From Akkermansiaceae bacterium (GTDB lineage Bacteria; Verrucomicrobiota; Verrucomicrobiia; Verrucomicrobiales; Akkermansiaceae): a DNA stretch of 36,497 nt. The stretch covers positions 1 to 36,497 of the forward strand of contig SUVM01000006.1 in the NCBI GenBank assembly GCA_015062015.1. The letters run 5' to 3'. Position 1 is the first letter of the stretch. Every line of letters begins with the position of its first letter. The notes under the pieces are model-generated. The model worked only from the letters and a program-made list of their open reading frames with translations, was not told where the DNA came from and made no database searches. The translations under genes and the position numbers were made by a program. Positions 18,196-26,991 of the stretch are shown in pieces.

Positions 18196-18224
18196 TTGAA
18201 ACATACACAAAATTGTGGTAAAAT
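18196..18224 (+). promoter_or_regulatory. Sigma70-like promoter TTGAAA-17-TAAAAT, 9 nt to ATG 18234
   Basis: TTGAAA catacacaaaattgtgg TAAAAT ttgtgggtt ATG. Confidence 0.75.
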
Positions 18225-18233
18225 TTGTGGGTT

Positions 18234-18797
18234 ATGTTGTTTGAACGGGAATTGCTGACAGCGCAAGGAAAAGCAGAAGTTTTGACGCGTCTGTTTGCTG
18301 AGGCGGCTACCCGCAACGAATCCCCCACAGCCGGCGGTGGCACCGTACCCCGCGAAGTGCTGGATGCATACGGCGAGCTGGCCTCGCACGTCCGTTTTAT
18401 CATGGAAGCCGCTACCCATGTGGCACCTAACCGCGAAATTCAAAAACAAATCCGCAAAATCGAAAAGCTCCTCGATTCTCTGCCGGAAAGCATCTTACAG
18501 AGCCTTTCTGCCGGTCCCTGCGATAATTGGATGCAGCTCTACAGAAAATTAGTTCAACTGCATGTTCAGTTGGAAGAAAGCTTCCCTACCCCGGATGCGG
18601 ACGAATACACCGCCATCGTCCAAAAAATCTGCAACTTAGCCAAAACCGTAGCAGACCACGCAGTAGTGCAAATCAACGCAGGTTCTATGTTCTGTTTGCT
18701 CATGATGCAAGTACACCTGCACCGTTACAGCAAACCCGCCCGCAAACGCCGCACAAAAAAGAAAACAACCAAAAGAACGGCTAAGCCCAAACAATAA
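18234..18797 (+). CDS. Hypothetical alpha-helical protein with Lys/Arg-rich C-terminal tail
   Basis: 188-aa ORF with upstream promoter and terminator; tail KPARKRRTKKKTTKRTAKPKQ; no family recognised. Confidence 0.75.
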   Translation: MLFERELLTAQGKAEVLTRLFAEAATRNESPTAGGGTVPREVLDAYGELASHVRFIMEAATHVAPNREIQKQIRKIEKLLDSLPESILQSLSAGPCDNWMQLYRKLVQLHVQLEESFPTPDADEYTAIVQKICNLAKTVADHAVVQINAGSMFCLLMMQVHLHRYSKPARKRRTKKKTTKRTAKPKQ

Positions 18798-18814
18798 AAG
18801 CGGCAGAGGGCTCT

Positions 18815-20182
18815 TTACCGATGCGCGCGGAAAATAGTACGCTTTTTAATAGGCTTAAGCATGGGTACCATAAGGTAAAATGCCAGCCATGCCACCAGCA
18901 TCTGAGCAAGAGGAGGCCACTGTAAACACATCACACAGCTGCGGCATTGCATGCCGATATACCCCAACCACAGCAGCATAGTAATAAACCGCATACCGGG
19001 AGAAAAACACGGCAGAAACCGCACGGCCAACAGCAGCAACACCAACACGCACACAATACGCCATACCGGGGAAGAAATAAAGGGTACGCACAATAGAGCC
19101 GGGGGACACGGCTCTGTAACACTTGTCTTTTCAAGCATTTTGTCCGAACAAAGCACAGAGAGCGTTGCCGCCATGGCTTGCATGCGGGGAAGCACGTCAT
19201 CTTTCTCTTTCATGGGCTGCATCACCACGGCAATATCGGCCTGCGAAAAAGCGGGGGCAGACTCTGCATTGCTAAGTAATTGCACTAAATCCACACGCTG
19301 CGTGACGGCATTTTTCATCACCAGACGCCCATAGTCATCTATAGGCAATTCCAGCTGCCCAATACGGATGCACTTACCGAGCTCCACATACACATCCTGC
19401 GGTTTACACCGGCGCACCAACAACGCTAAACGCAGCGGCAGAGTCGGCAAAATTTCGTCATTCCACCTCACCAACAATGGGAAAGAACGGTCCTCCAAAG
19501 CAGAAGGCACTTGAGTAAGCAATTCATCATCCAGCCAATCCGGGGCCCAATTTAATTCTGTACGCTGAGAGGCAGAATCAAAATCATTTTCAAACTTGCG
19601 GTTGGCAAAGGGGAGCTGCGTTTTATTGCCGACAACCCGGTGCGAAGGAATCGCGCAAGAGGCCAACTGTGGGGGTGTAAATTCCGCTTGAGCAGTGGTT
19701 CTGCCATGCACACCCAACACCAAATGCTCAAATGCGCCACCATCTTTCAGGCGCGGGGTGAGGGTCATATGAGCCCCGGCACCGATACCGCCATCCAACA
19801 AAAGCGGAGACGACAACGCAACATGCCGATACCCGGCCCCGGCTATCTTATTGAGCACAACGGAGAAAGTCATCGCATCCCACGCGGTGGAGGAAGAATA
19901 CAGGTCTCCGATTTTCTCGGGAGACATCTCCAACATGGCAACAGGGTGGCTCACCAGGCGGGTGGTAGGCACCTCTCGTGTAATCGTGCGGAAACAATCT
20001 TGCGGGTTATCCGTTAAGCTTAGGGGCTTATCTTGCAGGTTCTCATTCAGAACAGGGGCAATACGGGTGCACAGCCATTGCTCCAAGGATCTGAAATAAG
20101 AACCACAGGTTAACACTAACGTGCAGAGCAGTATGTAGCATACTACGATGCGTCCCCATCTTATGCGAGATTTAGAAGCCAT
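18815..20182 (-). CDS. Membrane protein with CHASE2-like extracytoplasmic domain, no output domain
   Basis: N-terminal TM, extracytoplasmic domain (VVLNKIAGAGYRHVALSSPLL...; FPLLVRWNDEILPTLPLRLALLVRR...IRIGQLELPIDDYGRLVMKN), then C-terminal TM segments, as in CHASE2 proteins. Confidence 0.5.
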   Translation of the reverse strand: MASKSRIRWGRIVVCYILLCTLVLTCGSYFRSLEQWLCTRIAPVLNENLQDKPLSLTDNPQDCFRTITREVPTTRLVSHPVAMLEMSPEKIGDLYSSSTAWDAMTFSVVLNKIAGAGYRHVALSSPLLLDGGIGAGAHMTLTPRLKDGGAFEHLVLGVHGRTTAQAEFTPPQLASCAIPSHRVVGNKTQLPFANRKFENDFDSASQRTELNWAPDWLDDELLTQVPSALEDRSFPLLVRWNDEILPTLPLRLALLVRRCKPQDVYVELGKCIRIGQLELPIDDYGRLVMKNAVTQRVDLVQLLSNAESAPAFSQADIAVVMQPMKEKDDVLPRMQAMAATLSVLCSDKMLEKTSVTEPCPPALLCVPFISSPVWRIVCVLVLLLLAVRFLPCFSPGMRFITMLLWLGYIGMQCRSCVMCLQWPPLAQMLVAWLAFYLMVPMLKPIKKRTIFRAHR

Positions 20183-21138
20183 TGCGCCAGTGAATATGCC
20201 GGAGATTCTGCCCGAACGGAAGCTGCCGCGTACCGTAAGGCACGCACACCGGGCTCTATCATGTTAAGGTACCAATCCCGTTTTTGGTTATAACCTATAT
20301 TAGCAAATGCCCCCAAAGCCTGCATCAAACGCTGCAAGGCACAGGCCGCAAACACATCTGCATCGAGAGGCATAGCGCTAATAGCGGTATAATGCGCCAG
20401 CAAAGCCTGCACCTCGTGCTCCGGCAATGCCATGTAGGGGTCTAACACTAAAGAAGCCAAATCGTACTCCGCGCGCCCCATGCGCATTCCCTGAAAATCT
20501 ATCAGGTATGCCTTATCCGCATACAACATAATATTTTGGCTCTGGAAATCGCGGTGCACCGGCACCCGAGGAAGTGCCCCGAGCCATTCTGCCACAGGGG
20601 CTGCCAAGGTTAAGTAAGCAGTAGAAGCCGTGCCACCCCCCAAATGATGCCCTAAAAAATGCTCTGCAAAATAAGATTGTTCCCAACGGTACAAGTCTGC
20701 ATCAAACGGTGGCTGCAACGGCCAGCTCACAGAGACGGAATGCAAGGCATGCATCCCCTGCAAGGCAGAGCGGTACGCCGCAAGGCGCAGAGGTGCAGCG
20801 GCATTTTTCAAACTCAGCAAATCGCAATTCCCCAGGTCCTGAACCAAACAAACACCACAGCCGCCGGGCAACGCGCGGTACCGCAAAAGGCGCGGCACCG
20901 GAACCCCGCATTGCCTAAGCCCCGATGCAGCCTCTACAAAAGACTGATTATCGGCCCGCTCGGGGGTCCAATAGATGCCGATAATACCGCAAGGCACCCC
21001 TGCAGGGCAAACACGCATCACAAGCCGCCCGGATGCCCCGGCAACAATCAACACCAACTCTTGCGGCGTTACATGTAAACCATGTTCGCAGCAAAGAGCC
21101 GCAATGTGGGCTGCACCGGTGGTCTGCCTATCTGCCAT
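20161..21138 (-). CDS. Aminoglycoside phosphotransferase-family kinase, AmgK-like (sugar kinase)
   Basis: PVHRDFQSQNIMLYADKAYLIDFQGMRMGRAEYDLASLVLDPYMAL: catalytic HxDxxxxN and DFQ motifs matching AmgK-like APH proteins. Confidence 0.78.
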   Translation of the reverse strand: MADRQTTGAAHIAALCCEHGLHVTPQELVLIVAGASGRLVMRVCPAGVPCGIIGIYWTPERADNQSFVEAASGLRQCGVPVPRLLRYRALPGGCGVCLVQDLGNCDLLSLKNAAAPLRLAAYRSALQGMHALHSVSVSWPLQPPFDADLYRWEQSYFAEHFLGHHLGGGTASTAYLTLAAPVAEWLGALPRVPVHRDFQSQNIMLYADKAYLIDFQGMRMGRAEYDLASLVLDPYMALPEHEVQALLAHYTAISAMPLDADVFAACALQRLMQALGAFANIGYNQKRDWYLNMIEPGVRALRYAAASVRAESPAYSLAQWLLNLA

Positions 21139-21150
21139 ACAATGCGAGCG

Positions 21151-21642
21151 TTAATCTACGCGGAAAAAGTTGAGAGAATGAGCCGGTTTTTTAGGCGGTG
21201 CAACCTCTGCCGCCACCGGAGTGGGGATAAGAGATGTGGTATCGCTATCCTTCTTTTGTTTGGCAAATGACTCTGCGGCGGCCGGGGCCGATGGCGGCGG
21301 AGGCGGCAGGGGCGAATCGGCCTTAAAGAAGTGGCCGGACTCGGATGCTGGAGCCGGCGGTTGTTTTTGTTTTTCTACGGCAGAGGCTATTTTAGGCAAA
21401 GCAGACGGCACAATAGCGGCATCGGCAGCTCGCATGTGCAGCTTCTCTAACAAGCAAGCAATCTGCACTAAAAGATAGATGATACCGGCCACGGCCAATG
21501 GCGATGCACTTATCGCCAAACCTTGCGCAAAGGCTACGGAGGATGTAGCCTTATCCCCCAATACATAACCGGCCACGCTCACAATGCCGCAAAATGCAAA
21601 CAGAACCGCCAACAAATTACCGGCTATTACTGCTACAAACAT
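21151..21642 (-). CDS. Hypothetical membrane protein with Pro/Ala-rich cytoplasmic-like tail
   Basis: Two N-terminal hydrophobic segments, then a low-complexity PPPPPSAPAAAE region; 12- and 14-nt gaps to same-strand neighbours. Confidence 0.65.
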   Translation of the reverse strand: MFVAVIAGNLLAVLFAFCGIVSVAGYVLGDKATSSVAFAQGLAISASPLAVAGIIYLLVQIACLLEKLHMRAADAAIVPSALPKIASAVEKQKQPPAPASESGHFFKADSPLPPPPPSAPAAAESFAKQKKDSDTTSLIPTPVAAEVAPPKKPAHSLNFFRVD

Positions 21643-21656
21643 AATAAAAAAAAGCG

Positions 21657-22229
21657 TTAATCTTTTTGCTTAGACTTCTTTTGCGCAGCCTCGGCCTTTT
21701 TAATATCTTTTACATATTGTTTCCAGTTAGAGGAGAGAAACTCTGCCACCTCTGCCCCGGAGGCCTCGCCCAGTTTGTTGCCATGCGCATCCAACGCCAC
21801 CATGCAGGGCAATTTGGAAGAACCGGTGTGGGGGAATGGAATGCCGCTGCGATCTGTGGGGGAAACAATGGGGAAGCGCATCTTGGCTTTTCTCGCCCAC
21901 TTGGCGGCAGTTTCGTCGTCGGCATCCACATTCAGCATCACCAACTCCGCCCCTTTACCTTTCATTTTTTTGTAAGCTGCTACAATAGCCGGAGCCTCTG
22001 CCACGCAGGTAGGGCACATGTAGCGAGACTGATAAATGAAATAAACCTTCGCCTCGGTATTCGGCTTGGCTTTTGTAATATATTGACGCCCCTGCAGCGA
22101 GGCAGGCACGCTCGGCAAATCGGCATCGGCAGAAACCTCCGTTGTACCGGGAGCAGCCTCTACAACTGCCGTGCTCTGCGCAACGGCACAAGAAAGCCCC
22201 ATCATCAATGTGCAAAAGTAGTTTTTCAT
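21657..22229 (-). CDS. Secreted thioredoxin-fold protein with CPTC active site
   Basis: Start MKNYFCTLMMGLSCAVAQ (signal peptide); KVYFIYQSRYMCPTCVAEAPAIVAAYKKM...LVMLNVDADDE...LPCMVALDAHGNKLGEASG. Confidence 0.75.
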   Translation of the reverse strand: MKNYFCTLMMGLSCAVAQSTAVVEAAPGTTEVSADADLPSVPASLQGRQYITKAKPNTEAKVYFIYQSRYMCPTCVAEAPAIVAAYKKMKGKGAELVMLNVDADDETAAKWARKAKMRFPIVSPTDRSGIPFPHTGSSKLPCMVALDAHGNKLGEASGAEVAEFLSSNWKQYVKDIKKAEAAQKKSKQKD

Positions 22230-22257
22230 CTTATCATCATTCCGGTTAAAGAGCCAC

Positions 22258-22292
22258 CCCGGGGCCATTCCCTAAACAGAAACAGCCCCGGG
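22258..22292 (-). terminator. GC-rich hairpin downstream of pgi (weak or no U-tract)
   Basis: CCCGGGGC (22258-22265) / GCCCCGGG (22285-22292). Confidence 0.35.
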
Positions 22293-22304
22293 TTATCATT
22301 CGAA

Positions 22305-23840
22305 TTAAGCCAAGGCGAACGTATCGCAACAGGGGCATTCTGCCTGTACCCACACAGCTTTACCGCTTTCGGCAATATGTACCAAAGCGTGGTAGGTATC
22401 CTCCTCGTCTGCCCCAACAGCAGCAGCTACTTGAGCCGCAGTGGCGGGTGCAGCACTCAAAGCGGCCTCTGCAGCGGCAAGCAACTTCAGGAATACATTG
22501 GCAGCCAACTTACCTGCTTGCACACCGGGCTGGTGGTAGGCGTTGATGTGAATCAGGCTGGCATAGAAGCTGACCGCACGCTCGAACAAGGCAATCAACA
22601 TACCCAAGGTATAGGCATTCACTTGGGGTATAGAGATGGTGATACTCTTGCGGCCGCTTTCGCTAAGTGCTTTACGCGTACCGCGCAAGAAGCCTTGCAA
22701 ATAGTCTCCGGCCGTAAAATTGCCCTCTACCTTCACCGTATCTGCCGGGGATTGGCGCACCTCGATAAAGGTGACGAAGAAATTATCCAAACCATCGCGC
22801 AACTGCTGCACATAGGCATGTTGGTCTGTAGAGCCCTTGTTACCGTACACGGAGATACCTTGGTTTACAAGCTTACCATCCAAATCGAGCTCTTTGCCGA
22901 GAGACTCCATGATAAGCTGCTGGAGGTACTTGGAGAACAACACCAAACTATCCTTATACGGCAGCACCACCATATCCTTTTTACCTTTACCCTCACCGGC
23001 GGCATACCAGGCAAGAGCCAACTTCATGGAGGCATTGGCGGCGGTGTCTGCCACGCGGGTATGGGCATCCATATCAGCAGCACCCTGCAACAGTGCATCT
23101 ACATCCACCCCCTGCAAAGCAGCCGGCACCAAACCGACAACGGATGTCTCGGAGGTACGGCCACCCACCCAATCTTCCATCGGGAAACGCTTCAACCACC
23201 CTTCTGCTGCCGCAACTTTATCCAAGGTAGAACCTACGCCGGTAACAGCCACAGCCTGAGCAGCAAACTTCTCCCCATGCTCTGCAAAATATGCTTGGGC
23301 GCACACCATGCCGTTGCGCGTCTCGGGCGTGCCACCGGATTTGGAGATAACCACCACCAGCGTCTCGGCAAGCGGCAACGTATCCAACACTTTGTACATG
23401 CCGTCCGGGTCCGTATTATCTAAGAACGCCATGTTAAGCCCCTGTGCCGGCAAGGCATCTGCCACCAACTCCGGGCCAAGCGCAGAACCACCGATGCCGA
23501 TTACCAAACACATAGAGAACGGTTTGCCATTGGGGGCTAAAATCTTTCCGCTATGAACATCTGCCGCAAAAGCCTTAAGGTCTGCCAATGGCTCATCAAT
23601 TTTGGCTTTCAACTCTGCTGTAGGCGCAATAGCACTATTACGCAACCAATAATGGCCAACCATGCGGTTTTCGTCCGGGTTGGCAATCACGCCGGACTCC
23701 AGAGCCGCGATGTCGGCATAGGCGCGTGCAATAAGCGGTTGCATCTCAGTAAGGAACTCATCCGTAAGAGGCAATTTGGAAAAATCCAAAGAAATTCCCA
23801 TCTCCGGATAACGCAAAAGCTGTTGTGCATATTGTTTCAT
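22305..23840 (-). CDS. pgi: Glucose-6-phosphate isomerase
   Basis: CLVIGIGGSALGPELVADAL, VVVISKSGGTPETRNG, GKELDLDGKLVNQGISVYGNKGSTDQHAYVQQLRDG. Confidence 0.93.
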   Translation of the reverse strand: MKQYAQQLLRYPEMGISLDFSKLPLTDEFLTEMQPLIARAYADIAALESGVIANPDENRMVGHYWLRNSAIAPTAELKAKIDEPLADLKAFAADVHSGKILAPNGKPFSMCLVIGIGGSALGPELVADALPAQGLNMAFLDNTDPDGMYKVLDTLPLAETLVVVISKSGGTPETRNGMVCAQAYFAEHGEKFAAQAVAVTGVGSTLDKVAAAEGWLKRFPMEDWVGGRTSETSVVGLVPAALQGVDVDALLQGAADMDAHTRVADTAANASMKLALAWYAAGEGKGKKDMVVLPYKDSLVLFSKYLQQLIMESLGKELDLDGKLVNQGISVYGNKGSTDQHAYVQQLRDGLDNFFVTFIEVRQSPADTVKVEGNFTAGDYLQGFLRGTRKALSESGRKSITISIPQVNAYTLGMLIALFERAVSFYASLIHINAYHQPGVQAGKLAANVFLKLLAAAEAALSAAPATAAQVAAAVGADEEDTYHALVHIAESGKAVWVQAECPCCDTFALA

Positions 23841-23851
23841 AACGGGCGCAG

Positions 23852-23880
23852 ATTATACTCCGTCAAATGCTCTTTGGCAA
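23852..23880 (-). promoter_or_regulatory. Sigma70-like promoter TTGCCA-17-TATAAT, 11 nt to ATG of pgi
   Basis: Reverse complement: TTGCCA aagagcatttgacggag TATAAT ctgcgcccgtt ATG. Confidence 0.72.
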
Positions 23881-23983
23881 GCAGAATCAGAAGCAAGAAC
23901 CGCCGCGATACGGAGAAAATACGTTACCCGCAAGCAAAAAGGCGTGACTTTTGGCAGAATTGTGGTAGAATAAGCGCGAGATT

Positions 23984-24865
23984 ATGAAATACAGAGGTCT
24001 TTACACCGCTATTGTCACCCCCTTTAAGGATAACAAGATAGACACCGATGCTCTTAAAGCACTGGTAGAAGCCCAGATTGCCGGCGGAGTGGACGGCATT
24101 GTACCGGTTGGCACTACCGGAGAATCCCCCACCCTGAGCCACGCAGAGCACATGGAGGTAATACGCCTCGCCATAGAATATGCGGCCGGCCGTTGCCAAG
24201 TCATTGCCGGCACCGGCTCCAACAGCACGGCAGAGGCTATCGCCATGACGCAAGAGGCAGAAGCCATGGGTGCGGACGGCACCCTACAGGTTTGCCCCTA
24301 CTACAACAAGCCGAGTCAAGAGGGTGTGTACCGCCATTTCAAAGCTGTGGCAGACAACACAAAATTGCCCATACTCCTGTACAGCATCCCGGGCCGCAGC
24401 GGCATCGAAATCGCCGTTGATACCGTAGCTCGCTTGGCGGCAGATTGCCCCAACATCGTAGCCATCAAAGAAGCAGGTGGTAGCGTAGAGCGCGTTAACC
24501 AATTGGTGCAGGCCCTGCCGGAGACCTTTGCCGTACTGAGCGGAGACGACGGCTTAACCGTTCCGTTCATTTCCTGCGGTGCCGTTGGGTTGGTATCCGT
24601 TACCTCCAATGTTGCCCCTGCTATCATGAAAGAATTGGTAGACACCGCCTTAAGCGGAGACGGCCATAAAGCCTTGGCATTGCAAAAGAAATATTACCCC
24701 CTCATGAAAGGCCTGATGAGCTTGGACGGCAACCCCGTACCCATCAAAGCAGCCATGGCCATGCGCGGCATGATGAGCCGCGAGATTCGGCTTCCGCTTG
24801 CCCCGTTGGCAGAAAGCAAGCAACCGGCTCTCGCTGCCCTGCTCCAACAATTCAACCTACTGTAA
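23984..24865 (+). CDS. dapA: 4-hydroxy-tetrahydrodipicolinate synthase
   Basis: YTAIVTPF, GTTGESPTLSHAEH, CPYYNKPSQEGVYRHF, LLYSIPGRSG, NIVAIKEAGG (catalytic Lys). A TAGAAT -10-like box lies 12 nt upstream of the ATG. Confidence 0.95.
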   Translation: MKYRGLYTAIVTPFKDNKIDTDALKALVEAQIAGGVDGIVPVGTTGESPTLSHAEHMEVIRLAIEYAAGRCQVIAGTGSNSTAEAIAMTQEAEAMGADGTLQVCPYYNKPSQEGVYRHFKAVADNTKLPILLYSIPGRSGIEIAVDTVARLAADCPNIVAIKEAGGSVERVNQLVQALPETFAVLSGDDGLTVPFISCGAVGLVSVTSNVAPAIMKELVDTALSGDGHKALALQKKYYPLMKGLMSLDGNPVPIKAAMAMRGMMSREIRLPLAPLAESKQPALAALLQQFNLL

Positions 24866-24871
24866 ATCAAC

Positions 24872-25606
24872 ATGATGAATATTCTTATCACCGGCATCTC
24901 CGGGCGCATGGGACAAGCTGTAAAACAAGCAGTAGAGCTTAACCCTGCCACGCAGGTAACAGCCACACACGATATCGGGCAAGACATAGCCGCCGCTATG
25001 CAAGCCGCCGACATAGCCATTGACTTCTCCTTCCACGGCTTTACGCCGGAGCTGCTGGCAACGGCTGTTGCCCAAGGCAAGCCCTTAGTAATCGGCACCA
25101 CCGGGCACACAGCAGAGGAAAAAGCAGCCATTCAACAAGCAGCAAAAAGCATTCCGATTGTTTTTGCCTCCAATTACTCCATAGGGGTTAACACGCTCTT
25201 CTGGCTCACCCGCAAAGCCACCCGAATTCTCAAAGATTACGATATTGAGATTATCGAAATGCACCACCACCATAAGCTGGATGCCCCCAGCGGCACGGCA
25301 CGCACCTTGGCAGAGGTGGTATGCGAAGAGACCGGGCTCGATTACGAAAAAGACGTGATGCACGGCCGCAACGGCATAGTGGGCGCGCGGCCCCAAGCCC
25401 AAATCGGCATGCACTCCATGCGCGGCGGCGATGTTGTGGGCGACCACACCGTTATGTATGCCACGGATGGCGAGCGTTTAGAGCTCACCCACAAAGCCTC
25501 CAGCCGTATGACGTTCTCCACCGGCGCCGTGCGTGCCGCGCTTTGGCTGGCAGACAAACCTGCAGGCCTGTACAACATGCAGGACGTGCTTGGCTTTACA
25601 GACTAA
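24872..25606 (+). CDS. dapB: 4-hydroxy-tetrahydrodipicolinate reductase
   Basis: ITGISGRMGQAV, VIGTTGHTAEEK, FASNYSIGVN, EIIEMHHHHKLDAPSGTA. Confidence 0.95.
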   Translation: MMNILITGISGRMGQAVKQAVELNPATQVTATHDIGQDIAAAMQAADIAIDFSFHGFTPELLATAVAQGKPLVIGTTGHTAEEKAAIQQAAKSIPIVFASNYSIGVNTLFWLTRKATRILKDYDIEIIEMHHHHKLDAPSGTARTLAEVVCEETGLDYEKDVMHGRNGIVGARPQAQIGMHSMRGGDVVGDHTVMYATDGERLELTHKASSRMTFSTGAVRAALWLADKPAGLYNMQDVLGFTD

Positions 25607-25611
25607 GCCCC

Positions 25612-26121
25612 ATGAGCTGCACCCCCCCGGAACTGCAACGCGTCATCTTCTCCCTCGGTTCTAACGTGGGAGACAGACTTGCCACTCTGGAATCCGCCTG
25701 CGATTATCTGGCAGACGTTTTCGGGGGATTGCGGCTCTCTCAACTTTACGAAACCGAGCCCGTAGGATGCCCTGCGGGCTCTCCCCCCTACCTCAATGCC
25801 TGTGTGGAGGTGAGCACCGCCATGCCTCCTCAGGAAATATTGCAGCTTTGCCTGCGCATCGAAAAAGAACTCGGGCGAGAACGCAACGGCACCTATGGAG
25901 CCCCCCGCACCTGTGATATAGACATCGTTACATACGGAGATTTGCAACTCTGCACGCCCGAGCTCACCCTGCCGCATCCTCGCGCGCACGAACGAGAGTT
26001 TGTCTTGCGCCCCCTGTGCGATTTGGATCCACACCTGAAGCTTCCCGGGTGCTGTCAAACCGCAGCTCAACTACTGGCAGAGCTGTCCCGGGGGCCGAAA
26101 GTTAAAGCTTTTGACTTGTAA
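25612..26121 (+). CDS. folK: 2-amino-4-hydroxy-6-hydroxymethyldihydropteridine diphosphokinase
   Basis: VIFSLGSNVGDRLATLESA, YETEPVGC, YLNACVEVSTAM, RTCDIDIVTYGD, LPHPRAHEREFVLRPLCDLDP. Confidence 0.93.
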   Translation: MSCTPPELQRVIFSLGSNVGDRLATLESACDYLADVFGGLRLSQLYETEPVGCPAGSPPYLNACVEVSTAMPPQEILQLCLRIEKELGRERNGTYGAPRTCDIDIVTYGDLQLCTPELTLPHPRAHEREFVLRPLCDLDPHLKLPGCCQTAAQLLAELSRGPKVKAFDL

Positions 26122-26128
26122 AGCCATC

Positions 26129-26893
26129 ATGAATAGTAAAATTGAGGCCATATTGGCCAAAAAAGGCATCGCCCCCGTATCCGAGCTGACGGCATACGAC
26201 TACCCCACCGCAAAACTTGTAGACGAAGCCGGGATAGACATGATATTGGTGGGCGACTCGCTGGGGATGATGATGCTGGGATACCCCGATACAACACATG
26301 TAACGCTGGAGCACATGCTGCACCACACGGAAGCCGTAGCACGCGGTGCCACAAACGCCGTAGTGATTGCAGATATGCCTATCAATACCTACAACACCCC
26401 CGAGCAGGCGCTGCAAACCGCGCGCGCCCTCATGGCCAAGGGAGCAGATGCCGTAAAACTTGAGGGCGGAGCCGAAAAAGAAGCTCACATTCGCGCCATT
26501 GTTCAAGCCGGCATCCCCGTGCAAGGTCACATAGGTCTTTTGCCCCAAAAGGTAAAAGAAGAGGGTGGCTACCGCATGCACGGCAAAACGGACGAGGAAG
26601 CAGCCGCCATCATGCGAGACATGGAAGCCGTTGTACGCGCAGGTGCGTTCTCGCTTGTGATAGAATGCACCCGCCACTCCGTAGCGGCAGCCATTACCAA
26701 GGCATGCCCCATCATTACCATCGGCATTGGTGCTGGCCATGGTACCTGCGATGGAGAAGTAGCTGTTTTTCACGATCTTGTGGGCGGTTTCCCCTGGTTT
26801 GTCCCCGGTTTTGCCAAACCCCGCGCCGACATCGCATCCGCCATCTCTCGAGCGGTCAAAGAATACATCCACTCCGTTTCCATGCCGCAATAA
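26129..26893 (+). CDS. panB: 3-methyl-2-oxobutanoate hydroxymethyltransferase
   Basis: LTAYDYPTAKLVDEAGIDMILVGDSLGMMMLGYPDT, ADMPINTY, AVKLEGG, GHIGLLPQ, IGIGAGHGTCDGEVAVFHDLVG. Confidence 0.95.
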   Translation: MNSKIEAILAKKGIAPVSELTAYDYPTAKLVDEAGIDMILVGDSLGMMMLGYPDTTHVTLEHMLHHTEAVARGATNAVVIADMPINTYNTPEQALQTARALMAKGADAVKLEGGAEKEAHIRAIVQAGIPVQGHIGLLPQKVKEEGGYRMHGKTDEEAAAIMRDMEAVVRAGAFSLVIECTRHSVAAAITKACPIITIGIGAGHGTCDGEVAVFHDLVGGFPWFVPGFAKPRADIASAISRAVKEYIHSVSMPQ

Positions 26894-26918
26894 ATCCGCT
26901 TTTACGCAGCATACCATA

Positions 26919-26958
26919 CAAAAGCCCCTGACAAACAATATTGTGTCAGGGGCTTTTG
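26919..26958. terminator. Bidirectional rho-independent terminator between convergent panB and lepA
   Basis: CAAAAGCCCCTGACA (26919-26933) / TGTCAGGGGCTTTTG (26944-26958): perfect 15-bp stem with A/T flanks on both sides. Confidence 0.9.
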
Positions 26959-26991
26959 GTTGTAGCTATTGAAATGAAGTGAAGGGAAAAA

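Noticed and set aside
21666-23423. 585-aa plus-strand ORF opposite the thioredoxin gene and pgi
   Set aside because: Spans antisense to two real genes plus their intergenic gap; shadow ORF.
23944-23971. GTGACT-16-TAGAAT upstream of dapA
   Set aside because: The -10 looks real but the -35 is weak and the gap to ATG is 12 nt, so it was not counted among the canonical set.
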